Of a stretch of DNA of 64,000 nucleotides, positions 44,768 through 57,139 are shown piece by piece (positions within the stretch are counted from its first letter, which is position 1; every line of letters starts with the position of its first letter). The notes beneath the pieces are model-generated. The model was not told the origin of the DNA, did no database searches, and saw only the letters and a list, made by a program, of their open reading frames with translations. A program made the translations under genes and the position numbers. Origin of the DNA: Akebia trifoliata (Eukaryota > Streptophyta > Magnoliopsida > Ranunculales > Lardizabalaceae); NCBI GenBank assembly GCA_017979445.1, contig CM030711.1, forward strand, positions 40,347,560-40,411,559, in the 5' to 3' direction.

Positions 44768-47520
44768 TGTAGACACCCCATTTTTGCACCCGCCTAACTC
44801 AACAATTTGTCAGCCGACTGTAGTGGATTTCTAATAATGAACACAAAGAACTTGAAAGCTTGTGAGAGACCTTCTTCCAATTCCTTATGTTTTCCTCTCA
44901 ACCTTTATAATTTCACTATCTTTCTTCTCATTTTCACACGACATAGAATTACACATGCTTAAGATCACTACATCATACACTCGATTTAACAAGTCTGCAC
45001 GATTAAGTTTGTCATACATTTCGATAACTTAGAGACATCGCAATGCTAGGAAAATAACACTTTGAGACTTATAAATAATTATATTGGGACCAAAAGAAAC
45101 TTCACGTCAAAATTCATAAAATTTGTAAAAATTGACAAAATAACGAAAACACTCTTTGTGGGTCTCACACTTCCGAAATGTCTCGAAATGTGATTACGAG
45201 TCTAATGAGATTAAAATTGATAAGAATGGAGAATTTTACAAATAGTTGTAAAAATGATTAAAATACCCCTTGATTCCAAGAAAAACAAGATTAAGAATAA
45301 ATTTTCAACAACATTGATGTACATCGAGAAAACCTAGAAATCCTACGCTCAGGAAAATTAAAAAATTTCACATAAAATGACGAACATTTTTGCTACGTAG
45401 AAAGACACCAATTGATCACATGAAACGACAAAAAAAAATCGAACTTTAATTAAACGACCAAAATCAAATTAAACAACCAAAATTGAAAATTTTAAATTCA
45501 ATTAAACGACCAACTTGAAATTTTAAATCAAATAGAAATTAAAATTTAATCAATCTATTGAATTAAAATTAAAATTCAATCGACCAATCAAATTAAAATT
45601 AAAATCCAATCGATCAATCAAATTGAATTTAAAACTCAATCGACTAATCAATATTTAAATCAAAACACAATCAACCAATCAAATTATAATTTTAATTTAA
45701 TTAACCAACAAAAATAAAAATACAATTAACTCATCAAATTAAAATTTTAACTTAATCATTTACCTAAACCATTTGAAATTTTAACTTAATCAATCAATTA
45801 ATCATCAATTACCTACCAATGTGCGACGGGTTGCGAAGGATGGGATCATGGTCATTTTTCTTTTCTTCCATTTAAACTCAAATAAAAAGAGAAAATTTCT
45901 TTTTGATTTGGTAAAAAAGGGAACACATAAAAAAAAGGAATACAAAAAAATCAAAACAAAAAATGTCTTAATGTGAATCGATACAAAATGGAACAAATAA
46001 AAAAAGAAAGTAATTAAAAAGGGGAAAATACAACTTTCTTCTTCTTCTTCTTTAAAAAGCAACCCACAACTCACAAAAGAGGAGAGCAAGAGCAAAATAA
46101 TAAAAAAAAACTTTCTCACATTTTTTATAGCACCAACAATAAGAGGAGGAGAAAAGAAAAAAAAGATAGTTTTCTTTCCTTTAACGTCATCACCTTCTTC
46201 TTCATTCATGCACCAGCCATTAACCCCTTCCATTTCATCTTTCTTCTCCATAATATCTCTTAGCAACAACCCTTGACACCATTTTCTCCCAAAGCAGCCC
46301 AAAAATGTCTTCACCTATTCTCCTTATAGCATCCTATAACAACAACCTTTAACACCCTTTTTCTTCTATAGCAGCAGCAAAACAAAGAAGATTAAAAAGT
46401 CTCTCACGTTTTAGACAGCAGCAATAAAACGGGAAGAAGATAAAAAAACTAACGTACCTGTAGCAGCTCCATGTTCCACATCATTTTCTTTATATAGCAA
46501 CTATGCCTTAAGCAGACGTTCCATCATTTTTGTTCATGCCCCATCACAACCCTTCTTCAAACTTCAATTCAATTTTCCTTGATGTTCCAATCACGCTTTC
46601 TATCCCCCAAATTACCTCTCTTTAAGCTTTGACTCATTGTAAGTGCAATAAGGAGTTGAATATTCGATTATTACTCTTCCTCTAAGAGAATCACAGAATA
46701 GCCACCTTAGAATATAAAGTTAGGATCTTGTTTAGTTTTATTTATTTTACTAATGTCATTGATTACATGTTTGTAACAGGTCATGGTGGAAGATGTTGAT
46801 CATTGAACGTAGACTCCTTATAGGAAGAATATTTATTGTCATCGACCTAATGCTCACATTCAAAGGGACATGAATGCATCCATTTTTCATTTAATAATTC
46901 TTGATGCAAGTTATGGTAGATGCATTCATGTCTCCAAAGAAAACACAATATTCTTTATTTACATGGGTTGATGGATCCATGTTTTAAAAATATAGTTTGT
47001 TTATTACATGTGGATTTATATATAATCTAATTTTCATGATTGAAACCATACCTCTACTGATTTGAAAGTTTAGATCAAGGTATAACTCACAAAATTTAAA
47101 GTGGGACCATAAGTATGCAAATTTCAGATTTCTTCATTTGAATGCATGTAAAATGGTTCGGATTTGGCTAAGTAATCATATGGTTATAGAGGTTTGAACC
47201 GATTCATTAAGATTATAATTAATTTGCTAAATTCATTAACCGATTTAATTAATCTTGCCACGTGCACTCTCAAGGCATCAATTTTCGAATAATTTTTATT
47301 TTTTTTTCTAAAAATATCATTTTTTTTATCACCCAATCAACTAAATTTTTTTTTTAATCATTATGATGATTTAGGTAACGTTTGGAGTTACATTCGTATC
47401 AATTCATTGAATCGATACAACGATTTGTCTTGCTTATGATGAGATTTGAGGCTTAAAGTAAGGTATTGAACCAATCAGACCCTTTTTGCTATTTAGTAAA
47501 AAAGGGTTGAGGCGATTTCA
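44768..47520 (+). mobile_element. Solo LTR (2.75 kb) inserted in gypsy pol
   Basis: It begins TGTAGACACC and ends GCGATTTCA, with a perfect 5-bp duplication TACCT (44763-44767 and 47521-47525). Removing it rejoins ATCTACTACCTT to AGCAAGAAGTTC, restoring the gypsy RT/RNase H junction. A TATA-like TTTATATAG is near 46492. The end sequences are similar to those of 37228-38948. Confidence 0.9.
45430..45790. repeat. Tandem array in the 2.75-kb solo LTR
   Basis: About 8-10 imperfect units of 30-40 bp follow the pattern AATCGACCAATCAAATT then AAAATTAAAAT. It is very AT-rich. Confidence 0.75.
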
Positions 47521-48480
47521 TACCTTAGCAAGAAGTTCACAAGTTACAAGGTAAAGTATTCGGCTCTCAAAAAAAATATGTTGTGCTCTCGTCTGGCCAT
47601 CACAATATTTATGTAATTACCTACTCAGTTATTCGACCATGCTCATTGCTTAGATGGACTCCTTAAAAGTATTTTTTCGAGAAATCAGTACTAATGGAAC
47701 GCATTGCAAAATGACAATTACTATTATCTGAGTTTGACATTACCTATGTCACTCAAAAAGTCAATAAAGGAAAAGTCATTGTTGAACACTTGATCGTTTA
47801 AACATCATTTGCCCGACTATGAGTCACTAAGGACAAATTTTTTCGATAAAGCCATCTTATTCACCGAAGTTGAAGATGATGATGAAGTAAAAAATTTAAG
47901 TTGAAAAATGTACTTTGATGAAGCAATAAGCCAAAAGGGAAACAAAATTAAGGCAGTCTTGGTCAAATTAGATGGAGCGCACATCTTTATTACAATCAAA
48001 CTAAAGTTTTAATGCTCTAACAACGAAGTCGAGTATGAAACATGCATTGTGGGATTGAAAGCAACAATTTACATTGAAGTATATGAGATAAATATGTTCG
48101 GAGAATAAAATTTGGTAGTTTACAAGACAACGGGAGAGTTGAAAGCTCGCTAGTAGAAATTAGTTTCTTATCATGAGTATCTCGAGGATTTAAATTCAAA
48201 TTTCACTAGAATCTCATTCACTTACATGCTAAGGGCTAAGAATCAATTTGTAGACACACCGGCCACTTTTACTTCAATGGTCAACATTTTTAAAGACACC
48301 ATCGTCGACCTTCTTGAGATCAGTATTCAAGACAAATCAGCATATTGTTATCTTGTGAAAATTGAAAAATCTCAAGAAAAATCATGGTATGTAGACATTA
48401 AGACATTTTTGGAGGATCAAACTTTTCCACCGGATACCACAATGAACGATCGGAAGACTATTCAGAGATTGGCAAAATAG
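47521..48480 (+). pseudogene. Gypsy RNase H fragment
   Basis: It starts with LSKKFTSYKVKYSAL and continues through MYFDEAISQKGNKI, AVLVKLDGAHIFI and YHEYLED-like text to RAKNQFVDTPATF near 48270. These are the gypsy RNase H landmarks (the first Asp in MYFD, Ala-Lys-Asn-Gln-Phe near the end). It is broken by stops. Confidence 0.8.
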
Positions 48481-48690
48481 TTCTTCTTGAGTAGCGAAAT
48501 CTTAGACAAAAAATCAAGCCACGAGGTCCTCCTTAGGTGTGTAATGAAAATAAAAGTTTAATGTTTGATCAAAACTGTACACGATGGAGTCTATAAACCT
48601 TACATGAATGGATATATGTTCGCAAAAAATATAATGAGAATGAGTTACTATTGGATGACTATGGAAAGCAACGAATACCAACATGTATAA
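48481..48690 (+). pseudogene. Gypsy integrase zinc-binding fragment
   Basis: Text reads LSSEILDKKSSHEVLLRC, then VHDGVYKPYMNGYMFAKNI and MSYYWMTM. This matches the linker and H2C2 region of gypsy integrases. The catalytic core downstream is not recognisable. Confidence 0.7.
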
Positions 48691-48699
48691 ATTATGAAC

Positions 48700-51640
48700 G
48701 ACAAACGAAAATAAAAAACTTCTAATCCGCAATAGTATAAACTGTGAACGACTAAAAATATAATAATAAAAAAACAAAAAGTAAAAAAATCTCAAGCATT
48801 TGATTTTAAGCTTGACCTAAATCTCCCTTTTAAACAAGTTCATGAGATATTGGGAAGAGACATAGATCATATTTTCGGAACAAAAATAAAGTGTCTATTC
48901 TATCTCTCAATAAATTCAGATTTTGTCTTTCTTTATCTTTTTACAACCCTAGCCTAAGTTTACGTTTTATCCTACTTAAAGTCTTTTCAGCTCATGGAAT
49001 GATTTACGGTAACTTGGTAACGGTGGAAGTATGTCGTGGAAAATAACATTAAGGTATATTTGATCTTACAACTCAATTTGGAATTCAAGCTGCTAAAGTT
49101 ATTAAAGGACCCCGAGAATGGAGGCAAGGTCAGATATTTGAAAAAAAATGATTTGAAGTGTAGAGTCATTGATCTCGAAACTCAATTTGAGTCACTGCAT
49201 CATGAAAAATTGTTAGAGGAACTCGATTGGGGAGTCCAGATCTATTACCCAAGAAAAAACACCACTAAAAGAGTAGAGTGTTCAATTTCACAACTCAACT
49301 TAAGTCTCTAAGCCATGAGGGGCACATAGAAATCGATAAGAAATTTAAAGTGAAATCTACAAAGTGAGTGACGATAATAAATTTTGCAAATCTACCTCGA
49401 GATAAGTAAAATAAGATTACAAATAATTTTATTGATTTTGATAAAAAAAAGATCCAAATCCTAGTATTATCCTCTGATTAACTGTCAAATACAAAAATAA
49501 ATATGACGTGTATAGCTTTCTTATCTCCGGGTTTCGCGTGTGATCGACTGAAAAGGTTGCTTTGACAGTGATTTTATTTGTGCTTGATTTTCTTAGAGGC
49601 TTCTGTAGATTTTATTTTTCTCAAATTTCACAATTTATCTTTGAGAAAGTTTTCTTGGCTTTCGAATAAGGGATTTAGACTTGATATTCTTCTTTATCGA
49701 AATCCGAGTCTCTTGAAGAACTTTGCTTTGTATCTCGATGATGGCTTGAGAGCTTCTTCTCTACAAGAAGAACTTCTATCTTCTGAGAGAAAGTGACCTA
49801 GATCCCTCTCTTAATGAGGGATGCTTGTTATTTATAGATTTAAAGATAGTTCAATTTTCCAAGTATGTCTTAATTTAAAGAGCTTTGATTGGTTTGTTTA
49901 AATATTAAACTCGTCCAAATCCAATTTTAAGGATTATATGGATTGTTGATGGGCCAAATTCCTTTATTTGGGTATGGGACCCAACATTTAATATGTGGAT
50001 CACTTAACTTTGTTTTATATCATGAGCTATATCTGTGATAGTCCAAACTCAAACTATATGATGTCCATCTCAATCAATCCTAATTTAAATGTGTATGTCT
50101 AAGTCTAATTTTAGGGATTTTATTTTGATTTATAAAATTTATTGAGGACCTTATTAAAAGTTTGATACTTACAGTGAGCATAGACTGAAAAGGCACATCA
50201 AAACCCATAAAAGGCACTGTAAGTAAAAGAATCACTCTATGAAAAGATCAAAACCATCGGCACGATGGAAACCCGAAAAGGGTGTCAATACTTTAAAACG
50301 TGGAAATTAGGTCTAGTGAAAATCGTAACTAACACCATGGGCAATAATGGGAATACACAAATAAATAAAGAAATAAATAAGGATTATAATTCCTGGTCTA
50401 CAAGAGTATAAATTGTTAATGACAAAAAAAATTTAAAGTCCTCAATGTTCCAACAAATACGACAAAGATAGCTCAGTAAAAATTCTCATAAATTTTCATC
50501 CCCAAGGATGACTCTAAAGACATTAAGGATTAGTTGATACTTGTATTCTCAAACATTTGGCAGAACACCATGATCGTTAAAATTCAGAATTATCAAACAT
50601 TGGTGTGTCATGAATTATTTAACAAAAGGCAATTTAAAAAAAAAAAATTCGAGAACAAAAAAATGCATCATCAAAATTACTATTTTTGGCTTGTGACGAA
50701 GAATCTAAGACTTTCTCAAAATCAAGAGTTTTCAAAAGTAGTAGATATATCTGAGGTTACTATGTAAAATTTTTAATCATTTTATTCATTTCAAAAAGTA
50801 TAACATCACTTTTCTTAAAAGTAAGGTACTAAAGGAAACAACGGAGGAAGAATCGCTCAAATATTTCCACAGGAAGCATAGTAGACATCAATCCTATCTT
50901 CTAAGGCTTTGACTTGAGTAGCCTAGTCAATAATGATTCTCTCCCTATAAAAAAATATGATGCCTCACCAACTACTTTATAATCATGTCAGCATGCACCC
51001 TCGAAGCAAGCCTCTTTTACAAATCGACGATCTCAAACCTAAGAATCCCAGTCTCATCACTCATCAAAGACTCTAATGGAGATATCTTTGACTTTAATTG
51101 AGTTACTTGGGTCTATATTTTTTTCTCGGAGCGAAGTCAAATTGTTTCAATTCTCTTGTTCGACACCCACAACTCTTCCAAATTATCTCGATGGTCGAAA
51201 AAATGAGTGGAATACGACCTCACCTCAACAAGAGGTACAACGTCAACACGTACAACAATCTATCTCCTCAACTGAAACACACAATCATGAAATGAGTAGT
51301 TAGGAAAAATATGATGATCATGAATAATCACGTTAAGCAAAAAATACTCTCCAAACAATCATGTAACTATCATGAAGGAAGAGAAACAATTCAAAATTCA
51401 AAGTCAACAAAGAGATGAAGAAAAAATATTTCAAAAATTACATTGCATAGTTAGAAACGTATATTACTTTTAAAAAAATGTCAAATTTTATCTAAGATTC
51501 CAAACGATCTCTGTGCCACAAAATTGAGGATTTCAAAAAATGACTAACTCTGTCAGACCCTGTGCTTGGGTAGCCACATTCTACAAAAAACCTTAATTCT
51601 ATATGACATTTTCAACTATTTTACAGTGAGTCATTTCAGG
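48700..51640. other. Degenerate gypsy 3' internal region
   Basis: No integrase core was found. Short frames (49036-49311, 50534-50767) show no family. The 49500-49850 text, T-rich with a TATTTATAGATT at about 49830, could be part of another LTR. I could not set boundaries. Confidence 0.4.
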
Positions 51641-51660
51641 TTCGTACAAAGAGGGGTAGT

Positions 51661-54600
51661 TGTAGACACCCCAATTTGCATGAACCCATTAGAAAAAAAA
51701 CTCAAAATTTTAAAATCTCAAATTGATTTTAATTAAAAGCTTAAAGCCCTTCAACGGATCCATATTGCATAATAATTGTCATTTGGTATATTTCTTAATG
51801 CACACATACACACATACGCCATCTCATATTGTTTTGCATACCCAAATCTAATCCAATCTCATACTCATTTCCCTAATCCAATGCAATCCCATACTCACTT
51901 CCTTGACCCATTTCTCTGAATCCATGGACCGACCCAATTTCATAACTACTTGTTAATCTAAACTCATTCTCCATTAATCAATACATTATCCATACCTTAA
52001 CCTAATACTAAACCCACTTTTAAGCTTGGTCAAAATATCCAAACTTAAGTAATCTTAAGCCCAAAATCAAAATCCAATACCAAGCCTATGGTCTTACATT
52101 TCCCCCAAGAAATGACACATGGTGGTCTCTCATAAGCCTCAACATCTAAAAAGGCTCATCATTAATAGGCCAATGCTCCAATATAATTGGAGAGTCAACT
52201 CCTTTAAGAAATCCCAATAATGCCCTCCTCAAAAAGTAAGGTCAAATAAAAAATGTATTTTAGTCTTTGATAAAAATTTCTAAAATTAGGAGAACTTCTA
52301 ATCCTATCCCCAAAAGGTAAAAATCTTTAAGTATATGCATGGAACTCTCCCATTGGTATATTTCAAAAATATCTATATATCATTACTTTTGAGAATATTT
52401 ACGAGAGAATCAAAGTCTACTTTTTACCTACTACCCTACCTTTACACATGCTACTCTCTTATTCACCCTCTTAAAAACATTTTTTTTTCTCTTATATATT
52501 TATCAAAAACTAAATAATAAAAAAACTTTTAAGGTTTCTTCTCATAAATTTTACATTTACCCTCATGAAGATAAAAAACCCTAAAAGAAACAATTAAAAC
52601 CCTACGTCTTTTCTCTTTATTTTTAGGATTGGATCAATTTCTCCTCAAAAGTTCTCAAAAAACTCTACAAATACCTTCATTTCATATGAGCACTTCATGT
52701 TTTCAAGTCTCTATCTCTCAACCTAAAACTCTACTAAAATCTCTACTCAACATCTCTAACCCTCTCGTAATTTAAACCTCAATTCAAAAATTCCCATCAA
52801 TCTTTCAACTCCCAACTAAGAACCATCGTCTTCTTTAATCCCTTACCCTCAATTAAAACTCTCGACCTTCAAGTTATTTCTTTCGAGACTCAACATCATT
52901 TAAAAATATCAAGGGATGGGTAGGTATAGATAAGATTTTTATTTAAATACTTGTATCTTCTACTTCTAATCCTCTATTTATTTTTATATTATAGAAAGCC
53001 TTTAGGATATAATACATACCTTCTCCTACCTTTGGTAAGTTGGACTTTGATTCGGTTGAAATGGTGGGGGATGAAACCCTCTTTCCCCTATAGTGTATCT
53101 CATGCATCATATTGTATACCATGCACCCAATTATATATGATCGACGATGATGAAGAAATGTGGCACCCTTTTATTGGGTTGAAACACTAAGGTGCTGTTT
53201 GTTAAACTGAAAAAAATAAGTGCTGAATAGCATTAAGCGCTGAAACTTATAAGCGCTGAATTTAAGTGCTGAAAAAGTTGTTTGTTTAGATGTTGAATTA
53301 TGTTTGTTACACATTGCTGAAACTGATAAATTGTCTTTGTTACCCTTATAATCATATTATACATTGTTTGCATGTTTCAAATGCTTATTTATTATCAAAC
53401 ACAATAAAATATATTATTTCTTATAAAATTAAAATACAATTTATTTTTAAATAATAAATAATACTCAAATCTTCAATTTATAAATAATAATTTCTATTTA
53501 TAAAAGCCCACAAATTTCAAATTAAAAATAATAATGTCATACATGTCACCAAAATTTGAAATCAAATTTAAAAAGAACTTAATTTTGGATGAATAATTTT
53601 CGATAGAAATGAAGGATGTATAATTATAAAAGCACCCTATGAATTAATAAGGGCAACCCACACTACAGCCATTTTTTGTTTTGTTTTATATGGATTAAAG
53701 TTTTTGGAATGAGCAAATTTTTAGTGAGGATGGTTTATATGGTCTAGAGATCATCCTCACCAAACTCGTTAAAAATAGATTTCAAAAAGAAAAAAAAAGG
53801 ACAATTTACGGTTCTTGAACTTTTTTTGATAGGGTTAGAAGTTTCAAGATGTGCTGATTTTTTGTGAGGATGATCTCCTCATTGTAGAGATCATCTTCAC
53901 CAAAAATCAACTCATTCCAAAAATTTTAACCCATATAAGACAAAATAATTTAGCTATGGTGTGGGTTTATTAATTTGTGGGTGTTTATATACTTATCCAT
54001 GGGATATAAGAGGTAATATCCTTTTAAGAATAAGGGCATACTTGTCCATGCTCAAAAAAACAAAGGGCATACTTGTCCGTGCTGAAAAAAGCGAAGTGCT
54101 TACCGCTTCAGCACTTTTTTTCAGCATCAAAATAGTGCTGAATTTTTTTCACTTATTTTCAGCAATAAGCACGAGTAAACAAACGCGCTATTTTGACAAA
54201 AGTGCTGAATTTAATTTTTTTCAGCAATAAGCGCTGAAAAATAGCGCAAACAAACACCACCTAAGTTTCTAGTTTTACATACATGCATTGAGATCCTGAC
54301 ATTCAAGGAATTCTATGTAATTTTTCTAAAAGGGCCAAACTAACATTCATAATCATAAAAATAATATAGGCTAGATGGGTTATCATTTTCCATAGGATGT
54401 TATATCAACAAAAGATAAATTATTTTCCATCTGTTTAGTTGTTGATTTTTTTTTATAATATGTCTTGCCTAATTTCCTAATCTAGAAATATTGATGAATC
54501 TAAGATGTATAATTAATTTTAGTTTTTTATTTTTAAAGTTCTTGCATATTTTTTAAAGTTCTTAATAAATTTCTCTTCAACAAATCTTGTTTATAAAATT

Positions 54601-54890
54601 CTATTTTTTATTTCTCCTTAGTCCTCATCTCGGACGTGATCCATTATTATTGGGGAGAATCCATTATATCAGATGCTTGTTGTGATGTAGGATAATTGGA
54701 CGATAAAACTTTTGAAGGAAAAAAAATCTTAGCCAATTATTAAATTTATAAAAAAAGAGTTTTTATGGTTAAACTTTTCGAATCAAGAACCTGTGTCGAT
54801 TTTTTATTTGAGTTATTTAAAAAGAATTTAAAAATAAATTTATTTAAATTAATTATTCTTGGTGGATCCAGTCTCCTCAGATGTTTTTCA
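51661..54890 (+). repeat. Probable 3' LTR of the gypsy element
   Basis: It starts TGTAGACACCCC directly after the polypurine tract. The right end is uncertain: a block reading TTCTTGGTGGATCCAGTCTC near 54857-54876 resembles the AGGTGGCGACTCC block near the 3' end of the 37228 LTR, and TTTTTCA ends at 54890. It is interrupted by the Tourist-type element at 53191-54261, so the original LTR would be about 2.2 kb. Confidence 0.55.
53191..54261. mobile_element. Tourist/PIF-Harbinger-type element with iterated subterminal motif (copy 1)
   Basis: The ends GGTGCTGTTTGTT and the inverse of AACAAACACCACC are flanked by TAA (53188-53190 and 54262-54264). Both subterminal regions are packed with (A/C)GTGCTGAA and AGCGCTGAA in both orientations, about ten copies. 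There is no transposase. It is nested in the probable gypsy 3' LTR. Confidence 0.8.
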
Positions 54891-55475
54891 ATATATAATA
54901 TTTTTTATAGTTAATTTAATAAAATCTAATTTTTCTCCAAAATCACACTCTTTTCCTGGATTTTTTAAAAATTGAAATATTAGTTCCCAATTCTTAGTGG
55001 AACAACCCTATTTGCTAATTTAAAGTAGATTTTTTATTTTATATTATGGTCTTGTCCTTTTCAGAGATATCTTACGAGATGAACAATTATTTTTATATTA
55101 TTAAATATTATTTTTAAAAATTTTTAGTTGCATGTTTTTGTTAATTATTACTTTGAGGCTGTCATTTTATTTATGTTGATGGTATTATTTCATTATTCTT
55201 CAACATGTAAAGGGTTTATTATTAGTTATTTTTTAGGAATCTCCACCCTCTACAACAAATAGGTTTTAAAAGAAAAATTTTGTTTGAAATTTTTTTCACA
55301 ATTCCACGTGTTGGAAGGATAATTAATTTTATTCTAAGGGCCTTTTCTAAGGGTGGGATATAATTTTACAAAATAATCAAAATATATATCTAATAATAAT
55401 AAAATAAAATAAAAATTAGATATAAAAAATTACAATTTTGAGTATATTGTACTCAATTCATCTTCATGTCACTTA
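54891..55475. other. AT-rich spacer
   Basis: No gene or repeat boundary recognised. Confidence 0.5.
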
Positions 55476-55476
55476 G

Positions 55477-56403
55477 GGGGTGTTTGTTTAACGCTGATTT
55501 TAGCACTTAATGCTGAATGCAATTCAGCTTTAGCAATCATCATGTTTGTTTACTCCACATTTTCAGCACTTATTGCTGAAAAATAAGTAAAAAGCATTGA
55601 GTGAAGTTGGATCACTTAATTTTTTTGCTGAAGCGGTAAGCATCGGTCTTTTTCAACACGGACAAGTATGCTCTTATATTTGAAATGATATTACATCTTA
55701 TGTCCTATGGATAATGATATAAGCACCCCACAAATTAATAAGGCAACCCACACCAATATTATCTCTCTCCTATTTTCTCTCTCATCTACGTATTTAAATA
55801 ATATTAATTCAAATTAAATAATATTAATTCAAATTAAAGAGAGAGAAAATTTTGACCCTTAAAGGGTTGAAATTTTCTCTCTCCTCCATGCATTTAAATA
55901 ATATTAAATATTAAATATTTCAAAAAAATAAAAAAGGATAGAGAAATTTCCTCTTTCCTTATTATTATTTTTTGAATATTTAATATTTAATATTTAACGA
56001 AATATTTATATTTAATATTCTCTCTCTTTAATTTGAATTAATATTATTTTTTAATTTGAATTAAAAAAATTTAAAATTTACTTTTTAAATGATGTGGAGG
56101 AGAGAGAATTTGTTCGGTTAGCTTCCCAAAACAAATTTCATTAAATCTAGTTTTTTTTAATAAATAATTTTTATTTTTGAATTTTATTAATAATTTCTCC
56201 TTAAACATACAATTATTGAAAATGGTAATATAGTCAATGTACCAATTTTCAGCATTAAATAACAAACAGATTTATGTTGAATCAGTTCAGTACAATTCAG
56301 ATCGGTAAATAAACAACAATTTCAGCACTTAAATTCAGCGTTTATACAGTTTCAACAATTATAATCATTCAGCACTTATTTGTTCAGTTTAACAAATAGC
56401 ACC
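55477..56403. mobile_element. Tourist/PIF-Harbinger-type element with iterated subterminal motif (copy 2)
   Basis: The left end GGGGTGTTTGTTTAACGC and the right end TTTAACAAATAGCACC pair imperfectly. The flanks are TAG and TAA, a one-base difference from a perfect TAA duplication. It shares with copy 1 the CAGCACTTATT and GCTGAAGCGGTAAGC blocks. The centre (about 55780-56090) is AT-rich, with a hairpin around GAGAGAGAAAATTTTGACCC. Confidence 0.75.
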
Positions 56404-57139
56404 TAAGTGTTGATAGGACCACACGATTTATGTGCGACATTGTGAGGGGATATTCGATAATTATGTCATGCATATTTTTATTCGGATAAAGAAATGGTCA
56501 AAACATTGAATATCAATGTTCATTTCCGCTAGATTAGGCAATGACTCTGAGCCGTTAATTCAGACCACGTGCTCCTAACAAAGGTCAAAGTTCGTAGAGG
56601 TGTACAGTCGGCCCTAGGGTGTCTGGTAACCTTCGTCAGGACAATTTCGGTATTAAAAAAAATAAAACAAGGGTATTGTAGCATTTTTCCTTTCTTTTTG
56701 GGTCGGTAGGTGGAAGTAGCGCACAGTATCATTTTAAAAGCTTCAGCCATTTTTAACTTTCGTAATCAAATCTCTCGCTCTCTCTCCCACACGCACACGT
56801 ACGCTAAGTTATTCCTTCGCTGTTCTTCTACTTTTTATTTCTCTATATTTTTTTGGGTAAATTTTAAATTCATGGAGAACTGTGGTCATTTAGATCTGGA
56901 TTATGCTGTTAGGGATTGAATATAAAAAAAATAAAATATTATTATGATTTGTTTCTATTTAAATCTCAATTGAAACTATGAAACAATTCATAGAATCGAT
57001 TTTTCAAGGTTGAATCTAGAGCTCGAGATTATGTTCTTGATGTCTTAATTAATTATGATTTTAGTTTATTTTATTTGTCTCTAATTATTGCATCTGAAAT
57101 ATTTGTTTAATTGATGCAGTAAAAATCTTTGTTTAAGCG
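56404..57139 (+). promoter_or_regulatory. Citrate synthase promoter and 5' leader
   Basis: A G-box core CACGTG at 56566-56571 and a W-box-like GGTCAA at 56583-56588 lie about 550-575 bp before the ATG. Pyrimidine-rich leader text with (CT)n appears at about 56770-56790. A TGATGCAG acceptor at 57112-57119 and a candidate donor near 56858 suggest a leader intron. A frame at 56710-56919 is not considered coding. Confidence 0.5.

Larger units (their letters stand above)
43100..51660 (+). mobile_element. Decayed Ty3/gypsy internal region, interrupted
   Basis: Plus-strand pol pieces in gypsy order: AWSYQDM-like and HKLPITPGSK text near 43720-43810; reverse transcriptase at 43863-44510 with CIDYQDLNKINP, FITPWGTFHYKVMPF, IYLDDLI and LLGFIVSRRSIEIDP; a solo LTR at 44768-47520; RNase H from 47520 to about 48300 with YLSKKFTSYK and MYFDEA; and the integrase zinc-binding region at about 48500-48680. 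Multiple stops show it is dead. The polypurine tract AAAGAGGGGTAGT (51648-51660) marks the end of the internal part. No 5' LTR is visible. The element resembles the Tat/Ogre group by RT text, an inference. Confidence 0.85.

Noticed and set aside
45805..46314. 169-codon minus-strand frame with many Phe/Leu residues
   Set aside because: It lies wholly inside the 2.75-kb solo LTR and its hydrophobic look comes from A/T-rich, poly-T-like text.
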